A DNA stretch of 64,000 bases from Rhizobium mongolense USDA 1844 (lineage in GTDB: Bacteria > Pseudomonadota > Alphaproteobacteria > Rhizobiales > Rhizobiaceae). Positions 9,445 to 19,000 of the stretch are shown here, in pieces. The position numbers and the translations under genes were made by a program. The stretch lies in NCBI RefSeq assembly GCF_000419765.1, contig NZ_ATTQ01000005.1:248001-312000 (forward strand), written 5' to 3'. The notes under the pieces are model-generated. The model searched no databases and had not been told where the DNA came from. It saw only the letters and a list, made by a program, of their open reading frames with translations. Positions within the stretch are counted from its first letter, which is position 1; every line of letters starts with the position of its first letter.

Positions 9445-10632
9445 TTACTGGTTCGCCGTCACCTTCACGCCGAGCACGCCGGGCAGCGTGTTTGGAGCGC
9501 CCATGGCAGCACCCATGATGGTCGGGAAGGGGACAGGCTGGGCGGGTGCGGCGCTGACTGCGAAGCTTTTCGGGTCGTCGAGATAGGTGTTGACCGCTGC
9601 CGAAATCGCATTCTGTAGTTCCGGGATGTTGAGCTGCGCCAGCGCAATCGGCGCCATAGCCTTCAGCGCATCCGCCATCTGCTGCGCCGAGATGTTCTGC
9701 TTGGAGCCGGCATATTCCAGCGCACGCTTCGTGATCGATGCGTCATCGAAGCGGATTTCGGCGCCGTTGAACGAAAGTTGCTGCATCAGACCGAGCATGG
9801 CAAGGCCAAGCGCTTGCTGCGCTTCTTCCTTGTTCGGGTTCGCTTCGGAGGCCTTCGCCGCTTCCTGCAGCGACTTCATGAAGGGCAGGGTGTATCCCGA
9901 AATCTTGAAGGCAAGCTTTAGGCGGCCGACATTTGTCACGTCGAAGGCAAATTCGGAGATGTCAATCGTGCCGGGGCCGAGATCCCAGGCGCCCTTCATC
10001 GTGATGTCGCCGTTGACGTGCTGCAGGGCTAGCTTCTCGATCGCTTCCTTCGCCTGCGGGTCCGGAGCATCGCTGAGGTCCGCCTTCATGCTCTTGAATG
10101 CGCCGTCGAAGTCGAAGCCGGATTCGTCTTCACGAAGCGACAGGTTCATCTGCGTTTCGCCGAGCGAGAAGACTTCCTTGCCATCCTTGGTGACCTTGAA
10201 CGGGCCGACATGCGCCGTTTCGTAAAGCAGTATGGAGTCGAGGCCGTCACCGTTGACATCGGCAGGAATGGATATGCCGCCGAGCGTCATTTCGGAGGCG
10301 CTGACGGTCGCGCCGTCTTGCGTGATGTTGATGTCGGGAAAGGCTGCTTCCTCGATGTAGTAACCGCCTTCTTCGTCTTCCTCGACGCCGGTCATCGTGA
10401 TGTCGCCAATGTGGAGAGCATCGCTGCCAGTCGGCTTGAAGCTCGCGTTCTTCAGTGTCACCGTCGTGTAGTTGACATCGACACCATCGGCTGTGACCGT
10501 TCCGCCTTGGGCACTATAGGCAGCATTCAGCTTCTTCAGGAGATCCTGCCCGTCGAGCGCGAACGCGGAGCCGGCGAGTGAGAGGAATGCGGCGCCAGAC
10601 AGCATCAGCCGGGTTGTCCGGTAAAAGGTCAT
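9445..10632 (-). CDS. Exported conserved hypothetical protein
   Basis: A 395-residue protein with a signal peptide (MTFYRTTRLMLSGAAFLSLA, cleavage likely after SAFA). The rest is rich in beta-strand-like repeats of the form 'IxMxGxWDLGPGTIDISEF' and 'NGDITMKG', suggesting a periplasmic beta-rich protein. I do not recognise a named domain; it resembles rhizobial proteins annotated only as hypothetical. It stands alone, convergent with aspS and divergent from parC. Confidence 0.75.
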   Translation of the reverse strand: MTFYRTTRLMLSGAAFLSLAGSAFALDGQDLLKKLNAAYSAQGGTVTADGVDVNYTTVTLKNASFKPTGSDALHIGDITMTGVEEDEEGGYYIEEAAFPDINITQDGATVSASEMTLGGISIPADVNGDGLDSILLYETAHVGPFKVTKDGKEVFSLGETQMNLSLREDESGFDFDGAFKSMKADLSDAPDPQAKEAIEKLALQHVNGDITMKGAWDLGPGTIDISEFAFDVTNVGRLKLAFKISGYTLPFMKSLQEAAKASEANPNKEEAQQALGLAMLGLMQQLSFNGAEIRFDDASITKRALEYAGSKQNISAQQMADALKAMAPIALAQLNIPELQNAISAAVNTYLDDPKSFAVSAAPAQPVPFPTIMGAAMGAPNTLPGVLGVKVTANQ

Positions 10633-10816
10633 GGGTAAGTCCTTTGGTGGCGGTTGCGAATTGCAGCGAAATTACTGCGGATCGAACGCGGTTTATATTT
10701 GCAGGTTTCTAAATTTCTGTTGAAGGGGAAAGCAAACAAAGTCCAAATTGGTGGCGATGCTTGATGACCTTTTCATGTCATTCCATGACGTCATCCACAG
10801 GGCCACCCCCCTCATT

Positions 10817-10850
10817 CCTTGCCGTGAATCGCCTTCTGGGCTAGGCAAGG
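10817..10850 (+). promoter_or_regulatory. Inverted repeat overlapping the parC ribosome-binding site
   Basis: CCTTGCC at 10817-10823 pairs with GGCAAGG at 10844-10850. The right arm contains the AAGG that would be the parC Shine-Dalgarno sequence, ending 3 bases before the ATG. If transcribed, the hairpin could hide the ribosome site. The wider sequence (CTCATTCCTTGCC...) also resembles the local palindromic repeats, so it may simply be repeat-derived. Confidence 0.4.
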
Positions 10851-10853
10851 CTC

Positions 10854-13109
10854 ATGGGACAAGAGATTTTGCCGCCTTCCGGCGGAGACGACGACAGCAT
10901 TCACCCGGTTGATCTGAAGGCCGCGCTCGAGGAGCGTTACTTGGCCTATGCACTTTCGACCATCATGCACCGCGCGCTTCCAGACGTCCGCGACGGCCTG
11001 AAGCCGGTTCATCGGCGCATCATTCATGCCATGAGCGAGATGGGCATACGCCCGAACGCGGCCTTTAAGAAATGCGCCCGCATCGTCGGCGACGTCATTG
11101 GTAAGTTCCATCCGCATGGCGACCAGTCCGTCTACGATGCGTTGGTGCGTCTCGCGCAGGATTTCTCCCAGCGTTATCCGCTCGTCGACGGGCAGGGAAA
11201 CTTCGGCAATATCGACGGTGATAACGCCGCCGCCTACCGTTATACCGAAGCGCGCATGACGGAGGTCACGGCGCTGCTTCTCGAAGGCATCGAGCAGGAT
11301 GCCGTCGATTTCCGCCTGACCTATAACGAGGAAGACGAGGAACCGACCGTTCTTCCGGGGTCCTTCCCGAACCTGCTCGCGAACGGCTCCTCCGGCATCG
11401 CCGTCGGTATGGCGACTTCCATTCCTTCGCATAACGCCCATGAGCTTTGCGATGCGGCACTGCACTTGATCAAGCATCCGGATGCGACCGTCGAAAAGCT
11501 CGTCGAGTTCATTCCGGGGCCGGATTTTCCGACGGGCGGCATTATCATCGACGGTCGCGAAAGCATCATCGAAAGCTACCGCACCGGCCGCGGCGGCTTC
11601 CGGGTACGCGCCAAGTGGCAGATCGAAGATCTCGGTCGCGGCGGCTATCAGATCATCGTCACCGAAATCCCCTTCCAGGTGCAGAAGTCGCGATTGATCG
11701 AAAAGATCGCCGAGCTGCTGATCGCCCGCAAGCTGCCGCTGCTGGAAGACATACGCGACGAGTCTGCCGAAGACGTCCGTGTCGTGCTGGTGCCGAAGAG
11801 CCGTACCGTCGATCCGACGATCCTGATGGAATCGATGTTCAAGTTGACGGAGCTGGAGAGCCGCTTCCCGCTGAACATGAACGTTTTGTCCATGGGACGC
11901 ATTCCGCGCGTCATGGCGCTGAACGAGGTGCTGAAGGAGTGGCTGAATCACCGCCGCGAGGTCCTGCAGCGCCGTTCACGCTTCCGCCTTGCCGCAATCG
12001 ACAGACGCCTCGAAATCCTCGGTGGCTTGCTCATTGCCTACCTGAACATCGACGAGGTGATCCGCATCATCCGCGAGGAGGACGAACCGAAGCCGGTGAT
12101 GGTGGCCCGCTGGGGACTGACCGACAACCAGGTCGAGGCGATCCTCAACATGCGGCTGCGCTCTTTGCGCAAGCTCGAAGAGTTCGAAATCCGAACTGAG
12201 TTTGACGAACTCACCAAGGAGAAGACCGGCATCGAGGCGCTGCTCGCTTCCGAGGAAAAGCAGTGGCAGACGGTCGCCTGGGAAATTGGCGAGGTGAAGA
12301 AGAAGTTCGCCAAGGCAACCGAAATCGGCCGCCGCCGCACGCAGTTCGCCGAGGCGCCCGAAGCCGACGAACAAGCCATCCAGCACGCGATGATCGAAAA
12401 GGAACCGATCACCGTCGTCGTTTCCGAAAAAGGCTGGATCCGTGCGCTGAAGGGCCACATCTCGGACACCGCGAGCCTGACCTTCAAGGAAGGCGATGCG
12501 CTGAAGATAGCTTTCCCGGCTCAGACGACGGACAAGATCCTTGTCGTCACCACCGGCGGCAAGGTCTTCACGCTCGGCGGCGACAAGCTGCCCGGCGGGC
12601 GTGGCCATGGCGAGCCGCTGCGCATCATGGTCGACATGGATAACGATCAGGATGTGCTGACGGCCTTCGTCCACGATCCGGCGCGCAAGCAGCTGATCGT
12701 CTCGACGGCCGGCAACGGTTTCGTTGTGGCGGAATCCGAAATGGCTGCCAACACCCGCAAGGGGAAGCAAATCATGAATGTTGCGATGCCGGACGAGACC
12801 AAGCTGATCGTGCCCGTCAGCGGCGATCACGTCGCTGTCGTCGGCGAGAACCGCAAGATGCTGGTCTTCCCGCTGGCCCAGGTTCCCGAGATGGCCCGCG
12901 GCAAGGGCGTGCGCCTGCAGCGATACAAGGATGGCGGCATTTCCGACGTCCGTTGCTTCGCGATCGCCGACGGTCTCGTCTGGGAAGACAGCGCAGGCCG
13001 TACTTTCACAAAAAACAAGGAAGAACTGGCCGAATGGTTTGGCGACCGCGCTTCTGCGGGCCGCACGGTTCCGAAGGGCTTCCCGCGCAGCGGCAAATTT
13101 GCCGGCTGA
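10854..13109 (+). CDS. parC: DNA topoisomerase IV subunit A
   Basis: A 751-residue type IIA topoisomerase breakage-reunion subunit that, with ParE, separates linked daughter chromosomes. The quinolone-region sequence is [11 protein letters not shown] at residues 86-96 and the catalytic tyrosine is Y130 in [11 protein letters not shown]. The C-terminal beta-pinwheel repeats (for example [20 protein letters not shown]) are shorter than in GyrA and lack a GyrA box (QRRGGKG), which favours ParC. The gene partner parE is not in the window. Confidence 0.95.
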   Translation: MGQEILPPSGGDDDSIHPVDLKAALEERYLAYALSTIMHRALPDVRDGLKPVHRRIIHAMSEMGIRPNAAFKKCARIVGDVIGKFHPHGDQSVYDALVRLAQDFSQRYPLVDGQGNFGNIDGDNAAAYRYTEARMTEVTALLLEGIEQDAVDFRLTYNEEDEEPTVLPGSFPNLLANGSSGIAVGMATSIPSHNAHELCDAALHLIKHPDATVEKLVEFIPGPDFPTGGIIIDGRESIIESYRTGRGGFRVRAKWQIEDLGRGGYQIIVTEIPFQVQKSRLIEKIAELLIARKLPLLEDIRDESAEDVRVVLVPKSRTVDPTILMESMFKLTELESRFPLNMNVLSMGRIPRVMALNEVLKEWLNHRREVLQRRSRFRLAAIDRRLEILGGLLIAYLNIDEVIRIIREEDEPKPVMVARWGLTDNQVEAILNMRLRSLRKLEEFEIRTEFDELTKEKTGIEALLASEEKQWQTVAWEIGEVKKKFAKATEIGRRRTQFAEAPEADEQAIQHAMIEKEPITVVVSEKGWIRALKGHISDTASLTFKEGDALKIAFPAQTTDKILVVTTGGKVFTLGGDKLPGGRGHGEPLRIMVDMDNDQDVLTAFVHDPARKQLIVSTAGNGFVVAESEMAANTRKGKQIMNVAMPDETKLIVPVSGDHVAVVGENRKMLVFPLAQVPEMARGKGVRLQRYKDGGISDVRCFAIADGLVWEDSAGRTFTKNKEELAEWFGDRASAGRTVPKGFPRSGKFAG

Positions 13110-13263
13110 GGCGATAACAAATTGGCGATCCGCTCTTGGCGAGCGGGTCGCATCCTCTATCTCATTCCTGTTATCAAAATTGGGAACAGGTTCATTCCGA
13201 GGACGGACGGAATGGCCGTTGGGCATTGCGCTCGCAGCGCAGCCCTCACACGGAGGAGCATCA

Positions 13264-13719
13264 ATGTCTGCCAATACCATCAAGCTGCATGTCGATCACA
13301 CCTATAATGCGCCGCCTTCCGTCGTCTACGACGCATGGCTCAACCCGCAAATCGCCAGGCGCTTCCTTTTCGCGGCGAAGGATGGCCATGTTATCCGCGC
13401 CGAAATCGCTCCCCATGTCGGCGGCCGCTTTCTGATCATCGACAGGCGCCCAACCGGCGACGCATGCCACTGCGGCATATTTCTCGAACTTCGCAGGCCG
13501 AGGCACATGGCCTTCAGCTTCTCGGCGGAGGAGCACGACCACAATCCCGACCGCGTCGAGATCGACATCGAGCCGCTGGGTGACGGCAGCCGCCTGACGC
13601 TGTCCCACGAAATGTGCGCCGAATGGGGGGCCTTCGAAGAAAAGACCCGTCAGGGTTGGACGCGTGTGATGGACGGCCTGGAACGGGTGCTGGAACAGAC
13701 GGACCGGCTAGCAAGCTAA
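13264..13719 (+). CDS. SRPBCC (AHSA1-like) domain protein
   Basis: A 151-residue protein with the AHSA1/START-like fold signature near its N-terminus (YNAPPSVVYDAWLNPQIARR) and the usual strand-helix pattern to the end. Proteins of this kind bind hydrophobic ligands or act as small stress or detoxification factors; the ligand is unknown. I chose the ATG at 13264 because GGAGG lies 6 bases upstream and because homology starts there. Its 3' end overlaps a broken toxin gene on the other strand by 12 bases. Confidence 0.85.
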   Translation: MSANTIKLHVDHTYNAPPSVVYDAWLNPQIARRFLFAAKDGHVIRAEIAPHVGGRFLIIDRRPTGDACHCGIFLELRRPRHMAFSFSAEEHDHNPDRVEIDIEPLGDGSRLTLSHEMCAEWGAFEEKTRQGWTRVMDGLERVLEQTDRLAS

Positions 13720-13955
13720 GGACACGCTGAAATCGCGCACACAGCGCGTCACGTCCGCTTCGTCTATTTCGCAGGCGGCGACGGAGGCGACGAAGGCAGC
13801 AATCTGTGCGTTCTCGGCATCAATGAGATAGCCCTTACATATAAGAAGGTGAACGCAGCGAGGTAGCCAGTCCGTTTGTTGCCGTCGATCAAAGGATGGT
13901 TTCGGACCATCCCATGAAGATATGCGACGGCGAGGACAAAGATATCGTCCTCGCC
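13708..13955 (-). pseudogene. Remnant of a Doc-type (Fic fold) toxin, truncated and frameshifted
   Basis: On the minus strand one frame reads a segment with NHPLIDGNKRTGYLAA, which is the Fic/Doc active-site motif HxFxDxNKR with Leu in place of Phe. The homology then jumps by one base near 13837 into a second frame (GYLIDAENAQIAAFVASVAA, then a tail ending SVSLAC) that matches the Doc C-terminus. An in-frame TAG at 13956-13958 cuts off the N-terminal third, right where the neighbouring EamA gene ends. Repaired, it would be about 82 residues against about 125 for an intact Doc. No Phd-type antitoxin is adjacent. It cannot make a complete toxin. Confidence 0.8.
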
Positions 13956-13961
13956 CTACGC

Positions 13962-14843
13962 TTATCGTCGCTGCCGAACACCTCTTGCCCGTGCCATCCA
14001 GAGCGAATGCGTCATGATCGCTATGATGAGGATCGCGCCGCCGATGAGTGTCATCGCGGTCGGAATTTCGGCGAAGATGAACCAGACCCAGATCGGGGCA
14101 AGCACCGTCTCGAGCAGGTAGAACATGCCGACTTCGGGGGCCGAGAGATAGCGCGGGCCGGTTGCCAGACACCAAAAGGCGACGGGCATCACGATGGCGC
14201 CGTTGAATATAATCCAGCCGGGATGATCAATTGAAACGTCCGCAGGCAGCGCCATGCCGAAGCCGAGGATTGCCGGGAACATCGCGGCAAGGAGCGGCAC
14301 GAAACCCATGTTGCGCCGAGAGGCCCGGCCGACCGTGATTGCCGCGGCAAGGATGAGCGCACTCAGCAGCGCCATCGCGTCGCCGAAGGTGTGACCGCTC
14401 GAAATTCCGTCATGCGCGATCAGCCCGACACCGACGATCATGGCGGCCATCGCCAGCAAGGTGGAAACGGGCGGCCGCTCCTTCAGGAATATCCACGAAA
14501 GCAGCGCGCCGAACATCGGATTGAAGGCAACAATGAAGACGACGTTGGCCGTCGCCGTGTTGAAAACAGAAAGCAGGAAGGTCAGCGTGGATAGGCCGTA
14601 AAGTAGTCCCGCAGCGATGCCGTGCCGGCCCGGGATCAGGATCGGCCATTTCCCTTTCAGCATGCGGATCGCTGCGATGATAAGCAGTGTCACCAGAGCC
14701 GTCGTGATGCTGCGAAGGCCGAGGATCGGCCACATCTTTCCTTCGGCGAGTCGCACGAGCGGAATGTCCATGGAAAGGGCCAGGCCACCGATTGCCGTCA
14801 GGGCAAGGCCTTTCCGGTGACCGGAAAGGGTAGGAAGGGACAT
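13962..14843 (-). CDS. EamA/DMT-family transporter
   Basis: A 293-residue inner-membrane protein with about ten hydrophobic helices arranged as two EamA repeats (for example ALLSWIFLKERPPVSTLLAM in the first). Such proteins export or import small metabolites; the substrate is unknown. Its ATG follows the TAA of bpt without any gap, so the two are translated from one transcript. The reading continues to just before the broken Doc remnant. Confidence 0.9.
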   Translation of the reverse strand: MSLPTLSGHRKGLALTAIGGLALSMDIPLVRLAEGKMWPILGLRSITTALVTLLIIAAIRMLKGKWPILIPGRHGIAAGLLYGLSTLTFLLSVFNTATANVVFIVAFNPMFGALLSWIFLKERPPVSTLLAMAAMIVGVGLIAHDGISSGHTFGDAMALLSALILAAAITVGRASRRNMGFVPLLAAMFPAILGFGMALPADVSIDHPGWIIFNGAIVMPVAFWCLATGPRYLSAPEVGMFYLLETVLAPIWVWFIFAEIPTAMTLIGGAILIIAIMTHSLWMARARGVRQRR

Positions 14844-15620
14844 TTAGTCGTGCGTGCTTTCGGGCATCGTGGAGGGATCGAAGCGTTCCCAGCCGCGCGG
14901 CGTCAGGTGCTCTTGCGGCTGGAAGCGCGTCTTGTAATCCATTTTGCGCGATCCCTGAACCCAGTAGCCGAGATAGACATGCGGAAGGCCGAGCGCCTTT
15001 GTGCGCTTCACATGATCGAGGATCATGAAGGTGCCGAGCGAGCGCTTGTCATATTCGGGATTGAAATAGGAATAGACCATGGAAAGGCCGTCGCTCATCG
15101 TGTCGGTCAGCGCGGCGGCCAGGAGCTCGCCGCGCGGACGGGTCTCCAGGCCCGAACCTTCCTCGCGTTTGCGGTATTCGATGATCTTGGTGTTCACATG
15201 CGTATCTTCCACCATGATCGCATAGTCGAGCACGGTCATGTCGGACATGCCGCCTTGCTGGTGACGGTCGTCGAGATAGCGGCGGAAGAGGGAATACTGC
15301 TCGCTAGAAGGCTGCGCCGGAAATTCGGTCGCAATGACGTCGACGTTGTGGGCGAGCACCCGTTTCATCGAATTCGTCGGCTGGAACTCCTGCGCGAGGA
15401 TACGCACCGAGACGCAGGCACGGCAGGCTTCGCAGGCGGGGCGGTAGGCGATGTTCTGCGAACGGCGGAAGCCGCCTTGTGTCAGGATGTCGTTCATTTC
15501 TGCAGCGCGCGGACCGACGAGATGCGTGAAGACCTTACGCTCCATCTCATGCGGCAAATACGGACATGCAGCCGGAGCCGTCAGATAAAACTGCGGTGAT
15601 GGCGAGGCCTGCGTATTCAT
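14844..15620 (-). CDS. bpt: Aspartate/glutamate leucyltransferase
   Basis: A 258-residue transferase that adds leucine from Leu-tRNA to proteins with N-terminal Asp or Glu, marking them for ClpS/ClpAP degradation (N-end rule). The family signature is clear: the N-terminal [20 protein letters not shown], the cysteine cluster [16 protein letters not shown], and the C-terminal [18 protein letters not shown]. Length is typical. It forms one block with the RDD protein upstream and the EamA transporter downstream. Confidence 0.95.
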   Translation of the reverse strand: MNTQASPSPQFYLTAPAACPYLPHEMERKVFTHLVGPRAAEMNDILTQGGFRRSQNIAYRPACEACRACVSVRILAQEFQPTNSMKRVLAHNVDVIATEFPAQPSSEQYSLFRRYLDDRHQQGGMSDMTVLDYAIMVEDTHVNTKIIEYRKREEGSGLETRPRGELLAAALTDTMSDGLSMVYSYFNPEYDKRSLGTFMILDHVKRTKALGLPHVYLGYWVQGSRKMDYKTRFQPQEHLTPRGWERFDPSTMPESTHD

Positions 15621-15788
15621 CTGCCGGGGAAATGTCCTTTCGCACTGACTATTTTATGACAGCATGAACTAAGAATAGAAAACGTCAACAGCGCGGCTGG
15701 TCTATCCGCGCTATCAATTTTCTGTTCTTTTTTGATATGGCGCCGCGGGCCGGCCGGCAAAGGCCGGCGGCGGATTTTATTTGCCGCC

Positions 15789-16247
15789 TCAGTCGGTGCG
15801 AACGGTAGCCGTGCCGACAAGCAGGTCGTGAATCAGCCGGCTGCGCTCGGTAAAAAGACCAGCAAGCAGAATCAGCGGCGTCAAGAGCGAATTAAGGATC
15901 CAGAATAGCGCCAGATGAGCGATCGCCAAAAGGAAATCCATCGGGCGGCCGTCGACGCGCACGATTGCGATCCCCATCGCCCGCATGCCGGGCGAAGCCT
16001 GGCTCGGCCCGCCGACCGTCAAGCCGAAATAAAGGCCGGCAACCAGCACGAAGAGCGCCGGATAGAGAAAGAAGCCGAGGCCGAGCGTCAGAATCGACAG
16101 AAAAAACAGCACGACGGCCGCGGGAATGCAGAGCAGCAGCACGATGATGTAGTCGAGAATGAACGCGAAGACTCGCCGGCTCAGCGTGCCGCTATAGGCG
16201 CGCCAGTCTTCCGGTGCGGCATAAAGCGGTTTCGGGTTAAGGCTCAT
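15789..16247 (-). CDS. RDD family membrane protein
   Basis: A 152-residue protein with an RDD domain: the conserved start SRRVFAFILDYIIVLLL (Arg plus Asp in the first helix), about three transmembrane helices, GMRAMGIAIVRVDGRPM between them and the closing RLIHDLLVGTATVRTD. The role is unknown; RDD proteins have been linked to ion transport and stress. It lies about 70 bases downstream of hemB and upstream of bpt, all on the minus strand. Confidence 0.92.
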   Translation of the reverse strand: MSLNPKPLYAAPEDWRAYSGTLSRRVFAFILDYIIVLLLCIPAAVVLFFLSILTLGLGFFLYPALFVLVAGLYFGLTVGGPSQASPGMRAMGIAIVRVDGRPMDFLLAIAHLALFWILNSLLTPLILLAGLFTERSRLIHDLLVGTATVRTD

Positions 16248-16318
16248 CTGCGGTCTCCTTTGGAAATCGATGCCACTGATATGGGGTCGGCCGCCGGAGA
16301 TACAATAATGCGTGAAGA

Positions 16319-17332
16319 TCAGCGCTTTGCCAGCAGTCTGGCGACCTCGATCGCGAAATAGGTCAAGATCCCGTCGCAGCCGGCGCGCTTGAAGGCAAGC
16401 AACGTTTCCAGCATCGCCCGTTCGCCGTCGATCCAGCCGTTCATCGCGGCAGCCTTGATCTGCGTATATTCGCCGGAAACCTGATAGGCGAAGGTCGGCA
16501 GTCCGAAGGCCTCTTTCATCCGCCAGCAGATGTCGAGATAGGGCAGACCGGGCTTGACCATCAGCATGTCCGCACCCTCTTCGACATCGAGTGCTGCATC
16601 GCGGATCGCCTCGGTGCCATTGGAAGGATCGATATAGTAGGTCTTCTTGTCACCCTTCAAAAGGCCGCCGGTTGAAATCGCCTCGCGATAAGGCCCGTAG
16701 AATGCCGACGCGAACTTGGTCGCATAGCTCATGATCCCGACATTCTGGTGGCCTGCGGCATCGAGCGCCCGGCGGATCGCGCCAATGCGGCCGTCCATCA
16801 TTTCCGACGGGGCAATGATATCGGAACCGGCATCAGCCTGCATGACGGCGGCGCGCGCCACCTGATCGACAGTCTCGTCGTTGACGATTTCGCCACCGTG
16901 CAGGATACCGTCATGGCCGTGACTGGTGAAAGGGTCGAGAGCCACGTCGGTGATCACGCCGATATTCGCAACGGCTTTCTTAATGGCGATCGTCGCCTGA
17001 TTGATGAGATTGTTGGCCTCCAGGCTGTTCGAGCCCGTTTCGTCACGTAGTGCCATGTCGATGTTCGGGAAGGTGGCGATTGCCGGGACGCCGAGGTCAG
17101 CCGCTTCCCTGGCTGCATCCGCCAACTTGTCGATGCTCATGCGGTTGACGCCGGGCATGGCGGGGATCGGTTCCACGATGCCGGAACCGGGGATCACGAA
17201 GACCGGCCATATCAGGTCGTCCACCGTCAGCCGGTTTTCCTGCACCAGCCGGCGCGTCCAGTCCGCCTTGCGGTTGCGGCGCATGCGGCGGTGTCCGGTG
17301 ATCTCGTCGACGAGGTGCGTCTTGTCCTGCAT
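16319..17332 (-). CDS. hemB: Delta-aminolevulinic acid dehydratase (porphobilinogen synthase)
   Basis: A 337-residue enzyme that joins two 5-aminolevulinate molecules to porphobilinogen in heme synthesis. The Schiff-base lysines are K206 (MSYATKFAS) and K260 (MLMVKPGLPYLD). The metal segment is DVALDPFTSHGHDG at 129-142, with Ala and Asp where zinc enzymes have cysteines, which marks the magnesium-dependent type known from Bradyrhizobium and Pseudomonas. The frame is open upstream to 17569, but that extension is low-complexity and antisense to the next gene; the ATG at 17332 begins the homology. Confidence 0.96.
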   Translation of the reverse strand: MQDKTHLVDEITGHRRMRRNRKADWTRRLVQENRLTVDDLIWPVFVIPGSGIVEPIPAMPGVNRMSIDKLADAAREAADLGVPAIATFPNIDMALRDETGSNSLEANNLINQATIAIKKAVANIGVITDVALDPFTSHGHDGILHGGEIVNDETVDQVARAAVMQADAGSDIIAPSEMMDGRIGAIRRALDAAGHQNVGIMSYATKFASAFYGPYREAISTGGLLKGDKKTYYIDPSNGTEAIRDAALDVEEGADMLMVKPGLPYLDICWRMKEAFGLPTFAYQVSGEYTQIKAAAMNGWIDGERAMLETLLAFKRAGCDGILTYFAIEVARLLAKR

Positions 17333-17464
17333 TGTCTTTCGTCCCTGGCCATTCCATTTCTTGGTCCGCTCATTATCATGACGGACCGGAAAACCAAACC
17401 GGGCGATTGGCCGCGGCGGATCAGCCGCTGGTGGAGCCGCAACGGGAACCCTAAGGTCTGCGCC

Positions 17465-17902
17465 ATGGAAAACGATTCTCCGACGATGCCGAAGCGGACG
17501 CTGATAGACATCCTGTTCATCCTCTTCCTGAGGCTGGTCGCGATCTCCTGCTTCTGGTTCGGCCTGCAATATTGGGCGATGCTTGTTGGCTATTCACTGG
17601 TGGGGGCAGGGCGCTTCGATCTTCTGAGCTTGCCGTGGAAGGTTGCAGCCACCAGCCTTGCCGTTCTCTTCCCCGTCGCTTCGCTCGGCCTCTGGCTGAC
17701 GGTATCCTGGGGCCCGGTCGTTTGGGTGCTCGCCGCAGGCGGACAAATCCTGATGTATGGCCTGCTGCCGCAGACCTTTGGCTCCAACCGGCTCATCCTT
17801 CTGATGCATGGCGCGGTTGCCTTGGTCTATCTGGTTTTCCGCCTGGCGCTCTGGCTGGAGAAACGCCGCCAGCGCCGCAAAGTAAGCGTTGATTTACCCT
17901 GA
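17465..17902 (+). CDS. DUF6163-like integral membrane protein
   Basis: A 145-residue protein with four predicted transmembrane helices (for example LFLRLVAISCFWFGLQYWAM) and a basic C-terminal tail (EKRRQRRK). It resembles the DUF6163 family, found next to ldtR in Rhizobiales. I chose the ATG at 17465, which has AAGG upstream; an in-frame ATG at 17380 is the alternative. It lies 131 bases before ldtR on the same strand and divergent from hemB. Function unknown, though the position suggests a cell-envelope role. Confidence 0.75.
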   Translation: MENDSPTMPKRTLIDILFILFLRLVAISCFWFGLQYWAMLVGYSLVGAGRFDLLSLPWKVAATSLAVLFPVASLGLWLTVSWGPVVWVLAAGGQILMYGLLPQTFGSNRLILLMHGAVALVYLVFRLALWLEKRRQRRKVSVDLP

Positions 17903-18033
17903 TACAACGCGGGGTTTCCGGTAAGGTGCTGTTAAGCCTGCAGTTTAAGTAGAATTTTATTTGTATTCGATAGGGTCTGTCTCAAGGCGGGAAGAAAACC
18001 AACACCGCCAAACAAAACAGTGAGGCAGTCATC

Positions 18034-18549
18034 ATGAATACGAAAATCAAGCCGCAGGCGGTATCGAACTTCCGTGATCAGCAGGACCAGGACATCCGTG
18101 ATCTTTACATGGAATCCCTTCACCTTGTTGAACGTCTTCACCGCCGCCTTCTGGATGTCATCAAGGACGAGTTCGACCGTCAGGGCCGCAGCGACGTCAA
18201 CGCCATCCAGGCTCTGCTCCTTTTCAACATCGGCAATTCCGAGCTGACCGCCGGTGAGCTGCGCTCGCGTGGCTACTATCTCGGCTCGAACGTGTCCTAC
18301 AACGTCAAGAAGCTGGTCGATCTCGGCTTCATCAACCACCAGCGTTCGCGCATCGACCGCCGCTCCGTCCGCATCAGCCTGACGGAAACCGGAACTGAGG
18401 TCGCCGAAACAGTCGCCAAGCTCTACGAGCGCCACATCGCCTCGATCGACAAGGTCGGCGGCATCGGCACGGACGAGTTCACCCAGATGAACAAGCTCCT
18501 GCAGCGCCTCGACCGCTTCTGGAACGACCAGATCCTTTACCGGCTCTAA
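18034..18549 (+). CDS. ldtR: MarR-family transcriptional regulator LdtR
   Basis: A 171-residue winged-helix protein. The HTH region ELTAGELRSRGYYLGSNVSY is followed by the wing SRIDRRSVRISLTETG. It matches LdtR of Rhizobiaceae and Candidatus Liberibacter asiaticus, where this regulator controls the downstream L,D-transpeptidase gene ldtP and osmotic tolerance and responds to small aromatic ligands. The same gene pair is present here (ldtP begins 451 bases downstream). An intrinsic terminator separates the two, so ldtP has its own promoter. Confidence 0.88.
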   Translation: MNTKIKPQAVSNFRDQQDQDIRDLYMESLHLVERLHRRLLDVIKDEFDRQGRSDVNAIQALLLFNIGNSELTAGELRSRGYYLGSNVSYNVKKLVDLGFINHQRSRIDRRSVRISLTETGTEVAETVAKLYERHIASIDKVGGIGTDEFTQMNKLLQRLDRFWNDQILYRL

Positions 18550-18579
18550 GGTAACAGACCTCCTCCAAGGTCGAAGAAA

Positions 18580-18608
18580 GCCGGATGCGTCCCTGCGCGT
18601 CCGGTTTT
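18580..18608 (+). terminator. Intrinsic terminator of ldtR
   Basis: A 9-bp stem (CCGGATGCG / CGCGTCCGG, one G-T pair) with a 6-base loop, followed by TTTT, lies about 30 bases past the ldtR stop. Confidence 0.7.
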
Positions 18609-19000
18609 GCCGTTCCGGGCCAAGCGTGTCATCTTTGCAACGCATCGCACCCAAGCACAGCGGCCCGTATTCAGGCCGTTTTTTAGCCGTTATTAACCAG
18701 CACCGTTTACGACGGATCGATATGGTTTCGTCCGTGCCGCTCCCGACCATCGGTAGGCATATTGGACGTCGGCGACACGAATTGGCCATATTGGTATGAC
18801 AGCGGACATGCACGGCAAGCGGCGCTTTTCATATGGTAGTTCAAAGTCGTCCGCGCTTCCGGCTCGCAATCTTGTGATGGCCAGGCGCGGAAAATCTGTG
18901 ATGCGCCGGAAAACGGAATGGTAGTGATCTGCGCCGTGGCGCAGTGAATCGCAAAGCCCGCGGTTTTCCTTTCAAGCTGCGGCATTGAGTGGTTGGGATT
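18609..19000. other. Regulatory region upstream of ldtP
   Basis: About 390 bases without a convincing gene. The core 18700-18850 contains several spaced copies of CATATTGG or CATATGG-like words (near 18759, 18785 and 18832), which are candidate operators for LdtR; this is inference. A 41-codon minus-strand ORF (starting MKSAACRACPLSY) also lies here but has no recognisable relatives, so I do not call it. Confidence 0.45.

Noticed and set aside
11976..13283. A 435-codon open frame antisense to parC
   Set aside because: It covers the ParC C-terminal domain in reverse and has no recognisable domain.
15741..15780. GC-rich hairpin between RDD and bpt genes as a terminator
   Set aside because: A 7-bp stem exists (GCCGGCC / GGCCGGC), but a T tract follows only on the plus strand, where no gene ends; both neighbours are on the minus strand.
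17333..17569. N-terminal extension of hemB
   Set aside because: The extra 79 residues are non-homologous and antisense to the DUF6163 gene; the ATG at 17332 starts the family sequence.
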